A stretch of 61,343 bases of DNA from Tepidimicrobium xylanilyticum (GCF_900106765.1 NZ_FNNG01000015.1:1-61343); one strand, 5' to 3'. Counted from the first letter of the stretch, positions 34,297 to 44,063 are shown. Program-made: numbers and translations. The notes: a model not told the origin generated them from the sequence alone.

Positions 34297-36126
34297 TCAA
34301 TTTTCTTTATAGTTTCCTTCATACTGGCTCATATAAAGCTTATAATAGGCTCCTTTTTTATTTATAAGCTCATTATGATTGCCTTTTTCCACTATTTTGC
34401 CATCCTTTATTACTATAATAATATCTGCATCCCTAATGGTGCTAAGCCTATGGGCAATTATAAATGTTGTTCTTCCCTTCATTAGATTTATCATGGCTTC
34501 CTGTATTTGAAATTCAGTCCTAGTATCCACATTAGAGGTAGCTTCATCTAGTATTAATATAGAAGGATTGGCAAGAATAGCCCTTGCTATAGCCAATAAC
34601 TGTCTTTGCCCCTGGCTTAAATTTATGCCACCTTCCAACAACATACTATTATATCCTTTTGGTAACCTTTCAACGAATTCACTGGCTCTACTCATTTTAG
34701 CAGCTTTTTCTATTTCCTCATCCCTTGCATCAAGTCTACCATATCTAATGTTATCCTTTATAGTTCCGGAAAATAGATAGGTATCCTGAAGCACCATTCC
34801 AAACATTTTTCTCAAACTATCCTTCTTATAGTCCTTAATATTAATCCCATCAATTAATATTTCTCCCTTATTTATTTCATAAAAACCCGTTAGCAAATTT
34901 ACTATAGTTGTTTTACCAGCTCCAGTAGGCCCTACCAAAGCTACATTGGTCCCAGGCTTAACTTTAAATGATATATCCTTCAAAACCTCTTCTCCCTTTT
35001 TATATTCAAAGGAAACATTTCTAAACTCCACTTCTCCCTTAATATGGTCTGCTTGAATAGCATCTTCTCTATCCTTCCTCTCTTCTAATTCATCCAGTAT
35101 CTCAAAAACCCTTTCAGCTCCTGCTATTCCAGATTGTAACATGTTAAATGTACTTGCCAATTCATTTAGTGGCATGGTAAACTGCCTCGAATAGGATATA
35201 AAACTGGCAATAATTCCCACAGAAATAATACCCCTTACAGCTAAACTGCCACCGAATATAGAAATTACAGCAAACCCAATATTGCTTATAACATTCATTA
35301 AAGGCATCAAATATCCAGACCAGATTTGAGCTTTAACTCCCACATCCCTTAATACGTGGTTCTGCCTTTTAAATTCTTCCAATACCTTTTCTTCATTATT
35401 AAAGGCCTTTACCACTTGGATCCCAGATATAGACTCTTCAATATGAGCATTTAACTTCCCTAACGCCCTTTGTTGTTCTAAAAATAAAGCCTTAGTCTTG
35501 TTAGCTATAGTTTTAGTCAGCAAAAAGACCAAAGGTACAGTGATTAAGCTGGCTAAAGTCATGAGCCAGCTTAAATATATCATCATGACTAAAGAACCCA
35601 ATATATTTATTACTGAAGTCATAAGCTGTATGATAGACTGGGAGATGGTAGTGCTTATATTATCCACATCATTAGATAGTCTACTCATTATCTCTCCATG
35701 AGTCTTGACTTCAAAATATAAAATGGGTAAGGATTGAAGCTTATCAAATAATTTTTCCCTGATCTTATGTACTACCCTCTGGGCAATTCCTACAACTATA
35801 AACTCCTGAAAAAATACAAGGCCATTGCTAAAAAGATATACCAGTAATAAAATCAATAAATAGACCTTTAAATCCTTAAATTCTACAAGCTGTGCCCCCG
35901 GAACCATGGCATCTATAGCTTTTCCAATTAGGAAGGGTACAAGTAAAGTTAACCCAGATGATATCAATATCAATAAGAAGGTTATAAATAGCCCCTTTCT
36001 TTCTCCTTCAAAAAAACCCAAAAGCCTTTTCAAGGTATATTTCATATTCTTTGGCTTTTCTACTGGGAAAATAGCATTTCTTCCACCAGAAATTCCTGCT
36101 AATCCTCTTCTTCGCCTAGGATCCAT
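34297..36126 (-). CDS. ABC exporter half-transporter, subunit B
   Basis: 609 residues. Type I exporter fold: six helices in residues about 45-340, then an ABC domain with Walker A GPTGAGKTTIVNLLTG, signature LSQGQRQLLAIARAI, Walker B ILILDEATSNVDTRTE and H-loop IAHRLSTIRD. The signature reads LSQGQ rather than LSGGQ, and this subunit has the consensus Glu after Walker B. It overlaps the partner gene by 11 bp. Together they make a heterodimeric multidrug or lipid exporter (TM287/288- or LmrCD-like) with one consensus ATP site. Confidence 0.93.
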   Translation of the reverse strand: MDPRRRRGLAGISGGRNAIFPVEKPKNMKYTLKRLLGFFEGERKGLFITFLLILISSGLTLLVPFLIGKAIDAMVPGAQLVEFKDLKVYLLILLLVYLFSNGLVFFQEFIVVGIAQRVVHKIREKLFDKLQSLPILYFEVKTHGEIMSRLSNDVDNISTTISQSIIQLMTSVINILGSLVMMIYLSWLMTLASLITVPLVFLLTKTIANKTKALFLEQQRALGKLNAHIEESISGIQVVKAFNNEEKVLEEFKRQNHVLRDVGVKAQIWSGYLMPLMNVISNIGFAVISIFGGSLAVRGIISVGIIASFISYSRQFTMPLNELASTFNMLQSGIAGAERVFEILDELEERKDREDAIQADHIKGEVEFRNVSFEYKKGEEVLKDISFKVKPGTNVALVGPTGAGKTTIVNLLTGFYEINKGEILIDGINIKDYKKDSLRKMFGMVLQDTYLFSGTIKDNIRYGRLDARDEEIEKAAKMSRASEFVERLPKGYNSMLLEGGINLSQGQRQLLAIARAILANPSILILDEATSNVDTRTEFQIQEAMINLMKGRTTFIIAHRLSTIRDADIIIVIKDGKIVEKGNHNELINKKGAYYKLYMSQYEGNYKEN

Positions 36127-37858
36127 AAATAACTTCCCCCTTCCCGATCTGTGAGCTGTAGATGTCCATATATACTTGGCAATTTTTTAAGAGTTCCTCA
36201 TGAGTTCCTATTCCCACTATCCTGTCATTATCCATGACCAGTATTTTGTCAGTATCCATTACCGTAGTTATCCTTTGGGCTATAAGTATGGTGGTAGTAT
36301 CCTTTAGAAACCCCTTTAATCCTTCTCTAATCTCCTTTTCAGTTATCAAATCTACTGCAGAAGTGCTATCGTCTAATATAAGTATGGAAGGCTTTTTTAT
36401 CAAGGCTCTAGCTATTGAAATTCTCTGTTTTTGTCCTCCTGATAAATTTACTCCTCCCTGACCTACATAGGTATTATAGCCTTCATTAAAGGAAGTTATG
36501 AAATCATGAGCTTGAGCAATCTTAGATACCTTAACTACCTCCTCAAAACTAGCCTCCTCATAACCCCATTTTATATTGTCCAATATGCTACCAGTAAACA
36601 GCAGAGATTTTTGGGGCACTATAGCAATACTATCCCTTAACTGATTTAAGTCCATTTTCTTTACATCTATACCATCTATCTTTACCTTTCCTTCATTTAC
36701 ATCATAAAATCTGGGAATTAAATTGATTAAAGAAGTTTTCCCAGAACCAGTAGAGCCGATTATCCCAAGCATTTCTCCTGAATTTATGGAAAAATTTATG
36801 TCTTCCAAAACATATTTCCAATTAGAGTGGTATTTAAAGTATACATGTTCAAATTCCACATGACCTTTTATATTGTTTAATCTAACGGGGCTTGGAGTTT
36901 CAAAAATGGTATTCTTTTCAGCAAAAACCTCACCAATCCTTTCTGCAGATGCCCTAGCCCTTGTATACATGTTCAAAACCCTAGTCATCATTCTAAGGGA
37001 AAAATGCACCATTAACATGTAGTTTACAAAGGCCATAACTTTGCCAACCTCAATATTTGCATTGTTAACCCTAATTCCTCCAACCCATAAGATAACTAAA
37101 ATCCCAATGTCTGCTATCAACCCCACTAGGGGATTAAAAACTGCCACTATCCTCATTCCTTTAAGAGTACTATCCCTTAAATTATCATTAACTTGTTTAA
37201 AGCGGTTCCTTTCATAATTGAACCTATTAAAAGCCTTTACTACTCGAATCCCAGCTAAATATTCTCTCATAACTCCATTAACTTTATCTAAAGCAATTTG
37301 CATCTTCTTAAATATAGGATAGGATAATTTTAAATTCAATATTATGACTGCTCCGCCTATGGGAATGGTTCCAATTAATATTAATCCCATCTTATAATCC
37401 AGTAAAAATGCCATTATTACTGCTCCAATTAAACGGATTGGAGCCTTTACAAATATTCTCATCATTCCATGGGAGAAATTCTGCACCTGGTTTACATCAT
37501 TAGTCAGCCTTGTGATTAAAGAAGCATCTTGAAATCTATCTATATTATCAAAAGAAAACCCTTGGATTTTAATGTAGAGATCTTCCCTCAAATCAGCGCC
37601 AAAACTTTGGGAGACTTTAGAGGAGTATATATTTCTGGTAACAGCAAAAATTGCTCCTAATAAAGTAATAAAGATCATTAATCCACCTAGTTTAAAAATA
37701 TAGTCCATATCCCTATTCCTTACACCTTTATCTATAATCAGAGACATTATAGTTGGACTAACTACATCCACTAAGGTTTCAAGGAATATTATGGAAGTTG
37801 CTATAAAATACTGTTTTTTATACCTATTGATATATTTTTTCAGATATTTTAAATCCAT
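36116..37858 (-). CDS. ABC exporter half-transporter, subunit A
   Basis: About 580 residues from ATG 37858 (after GGGAG). Transmembrane domain then nucleotide domain: Walker A GSTGSGKTSLINLIPR, signature LSGGQKQRISIARAL, Walker B ILILDDSTSAVDLITE, switch IAQRITTVMD. The residue after Walker B is Asp instead of the catalytic Glu, and the switch His is replaced by Gln (IAQR). This marks it as the degenerate-site subunit of a heterodimeric exporter with the downstream gene. Confidence 0.93.
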   Translation of the reverse strand: MDLKYLKKYINRYKKQYFIATSIIFLETLVDVVSPTIMSLIIDKGVRNRDMDYIFKLGGLMIFITLLGAIFAVTRNIYSSKVSQSFGADLREDLYIKIQGFSFDNIDRFQDASLITRLTNDVNQVQNFSHGMMRIFVKAPIRLIGAVIMAFLLDYKMGLILIGTIPIGGAVIILNLKLSYPIFKKMQIALDKVNGVMREYLAGIRVVKAFNRFNYERNRFKQVNDNLRDSTLKGMRIVAVFNPLVGLIADIGILVILWVGGIRVNNANIEVGKVMAFVNYMLMVHFSLRMMTRVLNMYTRARASAERIGEVFAEKNTIFETPSPVRLNNIKGHVEFEHVYFKYHSNWKYVLEDINFSINSGEMLGIIGSTGSGKTSLINLIPRFYDVNEGKVKIDGIDVKKMDLNQLRDSIAIVPQKSLLFTGSILDNIKWGYEEASFEEVVKVSKIAQAHDFITSFNEGYNTYVGQGGVNLSGGQKQRISIARALIKKPSILILDDSTSAVDLITEKEIREGLKGFLKDTTTILIAQRITTVMDTDKILVMDNDRIVGIGTHEELLKNCQVYMDIYSSQIGKGEVIYGS

Positions 37859-37929
37859 TTTATTCGCTCCCAATACAATTTTATCCATTATACCATATTG
37901 TATTATTCTTCAAAATATAAATGGAAATG

Positions 37930-37962
37930 AAAATAATAAAAGATTGCCTAAGCAATCTTTTT
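37930..37962 (-). terminator. Terminator after moaD-like gene
   Basis: Stem AAAGATTGC / GCAATCTTT with a 4-nt loop and a T-rich tail on the minus strand. Confidence 0.75.
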
Positions 37963-37970
37963 GATACATT

Positions 37971-38198
37971 CTAGCCTCCTCCTACAGGTGGAAATAGGGA
38001 TACAACATCTCCATCCTTTGGCTTACGACTAGCAGGGCCATCTATTCCATTAAGTAATAACATGCTTACTTCATTTTCATCTATGTTTAAATGTTTTATT
38101 ATATCTGAAAGAGTAGTTCCCTCTTCAAACTCTAAAACTTTTCTTTTCCATCTTCCCTCTCTAAAGTGAGCAAACAACCTAACTTCAACCTTAATCAT
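37971..38198 (-). CDS. moaD: MoaD/ThiS-family sulfur carrier protein
   Basis: About 75 residues from ATG 38198, in a beta-grasp pattern (VRLFAHFREG..., LNGIDGPASRKPKDGDVVSLF) ending in PPVGGG, the Gly-Gly tail that is adenylated and thiocarboxylated. It would donate sulfur in molybdopterin or tungstopterin synthesis. It lies 105 bp downstream of the AOR gene on the same strand, as is frequent for tungsten-type AORs, though a terminator-like hairpin lies between. Confidence 0.87.
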   Translation of the reverse strand: MIKVEVRLFAHFREGRWKRKVLEFEEGTTLSDIIKHLNIDENEVSMLLLNGIDGPASRKPKDGDVVSLFPPVGGG

Positions 38199-38274
38199 AG
38201 CCACACTCCCTTTGTTTTATTATATAATAATAAACCTTTCCATATCAATGGTCTAATTTGAAGAACCCACTTCA

Positions 38275-38309
38275 AATAGAAAAAGCCCTTTTTGGGGCCT
38301 TTTCTATTT
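38275..38309 (-). terminator. Terminator at the end of the AOR gene
   Basis: The hairpin AAATAGAAAAGGCCCC...GGGCTTTTTC overlaps the AOR stop codon (38304-38306) and is followed by a T-rich run on the minus strand. Confidence 0.65.
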
Positions 38310-40136
38310 AGTTGCAAATCCTATATACTTTTTATATTTTTCAAGACCTAATCTTTCCAAAGTTTCCTCAGTGGGTACTCCATTTTCATCCCAACCTCTT
38401 ACTTCATAATACTCTGGAAGTAGTTTGCCTAATTGATGTACATGGCCTTTAGATGGACCCTCTTTTATTGGTTCTTCTATCAATCTCTTAGGTAGTGTAT
38501 CTTGAGAACTATCTATTCCTTCTCGTAAGTTAAATAGCTTCTCGAGATTCCATATCCTTTCTCCAGCTTCAAGTAAAGAGTTATCATCATATACATCCCC
38601 ACATACTGCATTATACATGTCTACATAATCGGGTAATACTAATCCGAAGGTACTAAATATGCATAATCCCATAGAATCGATAGCTGCTGTTAAATCATGG
38701 AATAGTTTAGCGTAAGCAGCCTTTCCTTCTAGAGTAAGTCTATCCAATTTTTCAGGATAACCCAATATTTCGGGGCTAATCATATACCCTTTTACGTGGC
38801 AGCCACCTCTATTGCTAGTCGCATAGGTTATTCCATGCCCTTGAATTCCCCTTGGATCATAGGCTGGTAGTTCTTGTTTTTTAGCTGTCATGGATAGCTC
38901 AGGGACTCCATAGGACTCGGCTAATCTGTATGAGCCATTGGCCAATTTATCTCCAAATCCTTCCCTCAACCCAATCTTTTTAGTCCAGCCAACTATGGCC
39001 TTTGGATCTCCCCATTTTAAGCTTAATCCATCTGCTTCTATCTCATCATCCTTTATATATCCCTTTTCGTAGAGTTCCATAGCTGCAGCTATAGTGGCTC
39101 CGGCGGAAATAGTGTCTATTCCGTATTCATTACATAGATAGTTAACTTCATTTATTGCATCAAGGTCATATACATCACAATCTCCTCCATAAGCCCATAT
39201 AGTCTCATATTCTGGGCCTCCAACAACAGAACCATCGGCTAATTCAACTACCCTACCACAAGCTATTGGGCATCTATAGCAAGCAGCATTTTTCACCAAA
39301 TGTTTTTCAGCTAGAGTTTCTCCGGAAATTAAATCTGCATTTTCAGTATAAGAGTATTGGAAATTCTTTACTGGAAATACTCCCGACTCGTTTATAATAT
39401 TTACTAGGACTGCTGTCCCATAGGAAGGTAATCCTTCTCCTGCAACAGGATCATTTCTTAATATTTTCACCTTTTCTGCTGAAACCTTTTTAGTCCTCTC
39501 TTCATCGAATAAAGGTACTTTTTTGCTTCCCTTTACAACTACAGCTTTTAAGTTTTTAGAGCCCATTACTGCACCTACACCGCCACGACCTGCTGCTCGA
39601 TCTAAATCATTCATAATTGATGCAATTAAGGATAGCTTCTCCCCAGCAGGACCTATAGATAATATGTTAGCCCCTTCATGTTCTTTTTTTAGGATTTCAG
39701 TAACCTCTGATACCTTTTTACCCCAGATATGGGAAGCATCTTTAATTTCAACCTTATCATCCTCAATATACAGATATACTGGCTTATAAGCTTTGCCTTC
39801 AAATATTATTGCATCATATCCAGTTGATTTGAATTTGGGACCCCAAAATCCACCAGAATTAGCTGTAGCAATACCCCCAGTTAGTGGAGATTTAGTAATG
39901 ACCATATACCTTCCACTAGTTGGAACTGGCGCTCCAGTTAATGCTCCTGTTGCTATTATCAATTTATTTTCTTCGCTAAATGGCTCCACATTTGCTGTAA
40001 CTTCATCCATCATAATCTTAACCCCTAAGCCCCTGGCGCCTAAATATTTTTGGGCAACCTTTAAATCTAGAGGTTCATCTTTCACAGTTCCTTCCGTTAA
40101 ATTAACCCTAAGGATTTTCCCCATATATCCACCCAT
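38304..40136 (-). CDS. aor: Aldehyde ferredoxin oxidoreductase (tungsten/molybdenum pterin enzyme)
   Basis: About 610 residues. The start ATG 40136 lies 7 nt after AAGGAGG. N-terminal GGYMGKILRVNLTEG is the family signature. The [4Fe-4S] ligands are NAACYRCPIACGRVV (C-x2-C-x3-C) plus the C-terminal Cys in DSMGLCIFSTF. Pterin-binding segments include RYMVITKSPLTGGIATANSG and DRAAGRGGVGAVMGSKNLK (split by position). It oxidises aldehydes to acids, or the reverse, with ferredoxin. The gene has a sigma-54 promoter and its neighbours make the pterin cofactor. Confidence 0.95.
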   Translation of the reverse strand: MGGYMGKILRVNLTEGTVKDEPLDLKVAQKYLGARGLGVKIMMDEVTANVEPFSEENKLIIATGALTGAPVPTSGRYMVITKSPLTGGIATANSGGFWGPKFKSTGYDAIIFEGKAYKPVYLYIEDDKVEIKDASHIWGKKVSEVTEILKKEHEGANILSIGPAGEKLSLIASIMNDLDRAAGRGGVGAVMGSKNLKAVVVKGSKKVPLFDEERTKKVSAEKVKILRNDPVAGEGLPSYGTAVLVNIINESGVFPVKNFQYSYTENADLISGETLAEKHLVKNAACYRCPIACGRVVELADGSVVGGPEYETIWAYGGDCDVYDLDAINEVNYLCNEYGIDTISAGATIAAAMELYEKGYIKDDEIEADGLSLKWGDPKAIVGWTKKIGLREGFGDKLANGSYRLAESYGVPELSMTAKKQELPAYDPRGIQGHGITYATSNRGGCHVKGYMISPEILGYPEKLDRLTLEGKAAYAKLFHDLTAAIDSMGLCIFSTFGLVLPDYVDMYNAVCGDVYDDNSLLEAGERIWNLEKLFNLREGIDSSQDTLPKRLIEEPIKEGPSKGHVHQLGKLLPEYYEVRGWDENGVPTEETLERLGLEKYKKYIGFATK

Positions 40137-40187
40137 ACTCATTCCTCCTTACCCTTTATTAGTATTTGATCTGCTATCATTTTAAAT

Positions 40188-40204
40188 ATGCACAATTTAT
40201 GCCA
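40188..40204 (-). promoter_or_regulatory. Sigma-54 (-24/-12) promoter of AOR
   Basis: The minus strand reads TTGGCATAAATTGTGCA: GG at -24 (40202-40203) and GC at -12 (40190-40191) are exactly 10 bp apart, as required for RpoN. Transcription would start near 40178, about 40 bp before the AOR start codon. Confidence 0.82.
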
Positions 40205-40250
40205 AAAAAATAAAAGCCCTAATATGAACGTTTGTTAAAGGCTTTTATTT
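40203..40250 (-). terminator. Terminator of the sigma-54 activator gene
   Basis: AATAAAAGCC...GGCTTTTATT arms (about 40210-40219 and 40240-40249) with a T-run on the minus strand; it sits between the activator gene and the AOR promoter. Confidence 0.7.
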
Positions 40251-40254
40251 AAGC

Positions 40255-40271
40255 TGTTCTACTCTTGAACA
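40255..40271 (-). promoter_or_regulatory. Upstream activator site 1, TGTTC-N7-GAACA
   Basis: A perfect interrupted palindrome 50-80 bp upstream of the sigma-54 promoter, the expected place for an enhancer bound by the adjacent activator. A second copy lies 34 bp further on. Confidence 0.72.
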
Positions 40272-40278
40272 GTTCACT

Positions 40279-41625
40279 CTAATCAGATTGTTCTGTTATG
40301 GAACAGTGTTCCGATTCGGCACAGTCTATTTCATATTTGGTCATCTTCCTGTAGAGGGTATTCCGCCCAATGCCAAGGGCTTTTGCCGTTTTGGTAATAT
40401 TATAGGAAAATATTTTCAGAACCTTTATTATATGCATCTTTTCCACATGGTCTAACATAAGATGTTCATATTTATAATTCTCTATATCCTTTGGTTTAAA
40501 TTCAATTTTCTCCCCTTCCAGTTTAGGCATATAACCTAAATTTATTGATAGCTCAATGAAGTTTTCCAATTCCCTAACATTACCAGGCCAATTATAGTTC
40601 ATTAATTCATCCATCTTTTCTTTAGATACAGAGATTTTTTTCTTATTTAATCTTAATGAAATCTTCTCCATGAAATAATCGACTAATAAAGGTATGTCAT
40701 CCTTTCTTTCTCTTAAGGGAGGAATTCTTATGGGGAGAACATTTAATCTATAAAATAGGTCCTTCCTAAAGTACCCCTTTTCCACTTCTTCTTTTAAATC
40801 CCTATTGCTTGCTGCGATTATTCTAACATCCACAACTTTTTGATCTAATCCTCCAATTCGAGAAACTGTACCCTCTTCTATTACCCTTAAAAGTCTCGTC
40901 TGCATATCATAAGGCATTTCTCCAATCTCATCTAGGAATATGGTTCCTCTATGTGCCAATTCAAATTTCCCAGGACGGCCTTCTTTTTTTGCTCCAGTAA
41001 AGGCCCCTTCTTCATAGCCGAATAATTCCGATTCAATCAAACTCTTAGGGATAGCACCGCTATTGATGGCAACAAAAGGTTCATTTCTTCTGCTGCTGTA
41101 ATTATGAATGGATTGAGCAAATACTTCCTTCCCTGTACCCGATTCTCCTGTAATAAGGATAGTGGATTTAGAATCAGATATTTCCTTGGCAAAATGAATT
41201 AGTCGAATAAAACGTTCATTTTGAGATATTATCTTATCAAAGGTATATATGGCTTTATTTTGCGATATCCTATCTGCCATTTTTCTCTCTTTTTTAGTAA
41301 CATCAAAGATGTATATAATATCCTTTTTTTCACCATTAGCATTATATATGGGATAGGCCGATAAGGTAAATCTAATCCTATTGGTCTTGGCATTGATGAA
41401 CACTTCTTCATCTATTATGCTTTTTTTATCCATAAGAAGTTTCTTAATCTCGTTAGGCTCCTTAAATAGGATGAATATGGGTTTTGCTACAATGTTTGCA
41501 TATTTGTATCCAAACATATCTAATAGCTTATTATTAACATTTTTCACATACCCTTCCCCATCGGTAATAGCTATCCCTAAGGGTATGTTCTTTATAACCT
41601 TATTAACATATTCCCTATAATCCAT
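40279..41625 (-). CDS. PAS-domain sigma-54-dependent transcriptional activator
   Basis: About 448 residues. A PAS sensor domain (about 10-115), an AAA+ domain with Walker A GESGTGKEVFAQSIH, the sigma-54 contact loop YEEGAFTGAKKEG, Walker B GTIFLDEIGEMP and the R-finger region, and a Fis-type HTH at the end (ITKTAKALGIGRNTLYRKM). The C-terminal tail is Cys/His/Ser-rich (CAESEHCSITEQ). It very likely activates the AOR promoter from the palindromes just downstream of its own gene. The inducer sensed by PAS is unknown. It is the last gene of the pterin cluster and overlaps a MOSC gene. Confidence 0.93.
   Translation of the reverse strand: MDYREYVNKVIKNIPLGIAITDGEGYVKNVNNKLLDMFGYKYANIVAKPIFILFKEPNEIKKLLMDKKSIIDEEVFINAKTNRIRFTLSAYPIYNANGEKKDIIYIFDVTKKERKMADRISQNKAIYTFDKIISQNERFIRLIHFAKEISDSKSTILITGESGTGKEVFAQSIHNYSSRRNEPFVAINSGAIPKSLIESELFGYEEGAFTGAKKEGRPGKFELAHRGTIFLDEIGEMPYDMQTRLLRVIEEGTVSRIGGLDQKVVDVRIIAASNRDLKEEVEKGYFRKDLFYRLNVLPIRIPPLRERKDDIPLLVDYFMEKISLRLNKKKISVSKEKMDELMNYNWPGNVRELENFIELSINLGYMPKLEGEKIEFKPKDIENYKYEHLMLDHVEKMHIIKVLKIFSYNITKTAKALGIGRNTLYRKMTKYEIDCAESEHCSITEQSD
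40289..40305 (-). promoter_or_regulatory. Upstream activator site 2, TGTTC-N7-GAACA
   Basis: The same half-sites and 7-bp spacer as 40255-40271, overlapping the last codons of the activator gene. An extra GGAACA-GTGTTCC overlap extends it to 40311. Confidence 0.7.
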
Positions 41626-41630
41626 TCTAA

Positions 41631-42083
41631 TCACCTAACCCATATAAAATCGGTGGGCTCCATTAAATTCACTCTATCACCTATCTTTATAAAGCCTCCT
41701 CTTATAATCTTAGTAAATAATACATCCTTAGTAAGAGGACATAAATTATTCGATATGAACAAATTACATTCTGGAAAACATTTCTTTCCTATGGAGGTAA
41801 TCTCAAGGATTGTATCTCCTATAATAATTCTCTGTCCTAGCTTAAGTTCCTCTACATTCAAACCTCCAATGGTAATATTTTCATAGAATCTATAGCTACA
41901 AATCCCCTTAAGGCTTTTATCCTCTAAATATTTCCTTACCCTAAGGGTAGCTATTGAAATTTCTCTACTACCTCCTCCATTTACATTGCTAACTAGCCCA
42001 TGTCCCTCCTTAAGCTGACCTTCTTCGATTTTTTCAACCTTCCCACCTTTTTTCCTCTTAATAAACAAGGATAAAACTTTCAT
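41631..42083 (-). CDS. MOSC-domain protein, second copy
   Basis: 150 residues, beta-strand-rich MOSC fold with a conserved central Cys (ITSIGKKCFPECNLF). MOSC proteins carry sulfur or handle the molybdenum/tungsten cofactor. The N-terminus is lysine-rich and differs from its neighbour. It overlaps the upstream MOSC gene by 4 bp and the activator gene at its 3' end. Two tandem divergent MOSC genes suggest different partners, for example metal insertion and sulfuration. Confidence 0.82.
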   Translation of the reverse strand: MKVLSLFIKRKKGGKVEKIEEGQLKEGHGLVSNVNGGGSREISIATLRVRKYLEDKSLKGICSYRFYENITIGGLNVEELKLGQRIIIGDTILEITSIGKKCFPECNLFISNNLCPLTKDVLFTKIIRGGFIKIGDRVNLMEPTDFIWVR

Positions 42084-42523
42084 TCAAGCACCTCTATAAT
42101 ATCTCCCTGTTTTACTACTCCGCCTTTTACAACCTTTGTAAATATGCCTTCCTTAGGCATAATACATTTCCCCACCTGTTGGGATATGGCACAGCCTGTA
42201 TGACACTGTTTTCCTATTTGAGTCACCTCTTGGATGGTTTCCCCAATTCTTAATCTTGTACCAACAGGAAGTTCATGTAGAATTATTCCCTCTGTAGTTA
42301 TGTTTTCTGCAAAATCTCCATGGCTTAATCCTTTTATTCCTAAATCTTTCATCTTTCTATAACTCTCAATCCCTAAAAGGCTAACCTGCCTATGCCATTT
42401 CCCGGCGTGGGCATCTCCTTCTAGCCCATAATCCTCTTTAAATATTCCCTTTTCTACGGGCTTTTTTACTACTCCTTTCTTTTCAGAAACATTTATATCT
42501 AAAACCATTCCAATTTTCTTCAT
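42080..42523 (-). CDS. MOSC-domain protein, first copy
   Basis: 147 residues, MOSC domain with DYGLEGDAHAGKWHRQVSLL, GDFAENITTEGIIL and VTQIGKQCHTGCAI (conserved Cys). This is the typical stand-alone MOSC protein found with moaA/moaC in Clostridia, often in place of MogA. It follows moaC by 12 bp. Confidence 0.9.
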   Translation of the reverse strand: MKKIGMVLDINVSEKKGVVKKPVEKGIFKEDYGLEGDAHAGKWHRQVSLLGIESYRKMKDLGIKGLSHGDFAENITTEGIILHELPVGTRLRIGETIQEVTQIGKQCHTGCAISQQVGKCIMPKEGIFTKVVKGGVVKQGDIIEVLE

Positions 42524-42535
42524 AATGTCTTCCTC

Positions 42536-43012
42536 CTACTGGGCTTCTTTTCTGATATATTCTCCCGATCTGCCACCTGATTTTTTAATCAATTTAATCT
42601 CTTCAATGACCATATCTTTATCTACTGCCTTACACATATCATAGATGGTAAGTGCAGCTATGGATACGGCTGTTAAGGCTTCCATTTCTACCCCAGTTTT
42701 CCCAACAGTTCTTACTTGTGCCTCTATCTCTATTGCATCTTCCAATATATTAAAGTTGATGTCAGAACCGCTTATAAATATATTATGGCACATTGGAATT
42801 AGCTGGCTAGTCATCTTAGAGCCCATAATACCGCCTATTTGGGCTACAGAGAGTACATCCCCTTTTTCTATCAGCCCTTCTTTAATCAGCTTTATGGTTT
42901 CCTCCTTCATCCTTATCCTGCCATAGGCTACTGCCAGCCTTTTGGTATCCTCCTTTTCTCCCACCTCTACCATACGAGCTCTACCTTCTTTATTAAAATG
43001 GGTAAACTTCAT
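42536..43012 (-). CDS. moaC: Cyclic pyranopterin monophosphate synthase
   Basis: 158 residues. Conserved MCHNIF (PMCHN active-site region), [33 protein letters not shown] (in parts) and ESGGRSG-like end [12 protein letters not shown]. It converts the MoaA product into cPMP. It begins one base after moaA ends. Confidence 0.95.
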   Translation of the reverse strand: MKFTHFNKEGRARMVEVGEKEDTKRLAVAYGRIRMKEETIKLIKEGLIEKGDVLSVAQIGGIMGSKMTSQLIPMCHNIFISGSDINFNILEDAIEIEAQVRTVGKTGVEMEALTAVSIAALTIYDMCKAVDKDMVIEEIKLIKKSGGRSGEYIRKEAQ

Positions 43013-43013
43013 A

Positions 43014-43970
43014 TTAACCTCCTATCTGGTACATTTTCTTTGATACATATACTCCATCTTCTAAGTTATGGGATTCAGGCTTTTTAGATATAGCATCCAT
43101 TATAATTTTTTCTATGGCTTGGCCCCTTCTTAAGGCCTCCCTTAGATCTATTTCAACATCCGAATGCAGGCATAGTTTTAGTTTCCCCTGGGATGTTAGC
43201 CTTACTCTATTACAGTTTTTACAGAATTTACAGGATACGGGGTTTATAAGCCCAACTTTGCCCTTACCATTGGGCAGTTTATAATAGACTGCAGGGGAGG
43301 ATGGGTCTTCTCCATCTATTTTTATTAAGTTGGGTACCCTCTGTAATACTATTTCATTGGATAGGAAATGGTCTGCTTTCAGTTTTATGGCTTCCCCTAT
43401 GGGCATTAATTCAATGAACCTAACATCGATTTCTTCCTTTTCCGTTAGCCTTACCAAATCCTCTATTTCATCATCGTTAAATCCACCTACTAAAACTGTG
43501 TTAATCTTAATTGGAGTAAGCCCCACTTCTTTTGCAGCTTCAATCCCTTTCATTACCCTTTGTAAACTCCCAATTCTAGTTATAGATGAATATTTTTTAT
43601 CATCCAGGGTATCCAAGCTAATATTTACCCTCTTAAGGCCTAAGACCTTTAAGTCCTTGGCATATTCCTTTAACAATAGGCCATTGGTGGTCATAGCAAA
43701 ATCCCTTATTCCCTCCAATTTGCCTATTCTCTCCACTATATCCAATATTCCCTTTCTTACTAGAGGTTCTCCTCCTGTAAGCCGTATTTTATTAACTCCT
43801 AATTTTACAAATATCTTTGCTATTCCCTCTATTTCTTCAACAAATAATATATCCTTATGGTCTACTTTAGGTATTCCTTCTTCTGGCATACAATATATGC
43901 ATCTCAAATTACATAGGTCGGTTACGGAAATGCGTAAATAGTTTATCTTCCTTCCATATTGATCTTTCAC
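43014..43970 (-). CDS. moaA: GTP 3',8-cyclase
   Basis: 318 residues, radical SAM. The N-terminal cluster CNLRCIYC is in the C-x3-C-x2-C form. The C-terminal cluster is [13 protein letters not shown]...[15 protein letters not shown]-like [14 protein letters not shown] and TTNGLLL mark the SAM region. The last residues lack the usual GG tail of other MoaA proteins (ends KKMYQIGG, so a GG is in fact present). It starts at GTG 43970 after AGGTG. First gene of the pterin operon. Confidence 0.94.
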   Translation of the reverse strand: MKDQYGRKINYLRISVTDLCNLRCIYCMPEEGIPKVDHKDILFVEEIEGIAKIFVKLGVNKIRLTGGEPLVRKGILDIVERIGKLEGIRDFAMTTNGLLLKEYAKDLKVLGLKRVNISLDTLDDKKYSSITRIGSLQRVMKGIEAAKEVGLTPIKINTVLVGGFNDDEIEDLVRLTEKEEIDVRFIELMPIGEAIKLKADHFLSNEIVLQRVPNLIKIDGEDPSSPAVYYKLPNGKGKVGLINPVSCKFCKNCNRVRLTSQGKLKLCLHSDVEIDLREALRRGQAIEKIIMDAISKKPESHNLEDGVYVSKKMYQIGG

Positions 43971-44026
43971 ATTTACACCTACTTTAGTTTGAAAATTATG
44001 ATGATTATTATAATTATATCATAATA

Positions 44027-44061
44027 AAAGTTGTTCTAAAATACGATTTTAGAACAACTTT
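44027..44061. terminator. Terminator between small membrane gene and moaA
   Basis: Perfect stem AAAGTTGTTCTAAAA / TTTTAGAACAACTTT with a 5-nt loop. On the minus strand it ends the transcript of 44064-44357. Confidence 0.82.
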
Positions 44062-44063
44062 CT

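Noticed and set aside
43971-44026. Molybdenum-cofactor riboswitch before moaA
   Set aside because: Only about 55 bp lie between the moaA start and the neighbouring terminator, too short for the known fold, and no matching stems are visible.
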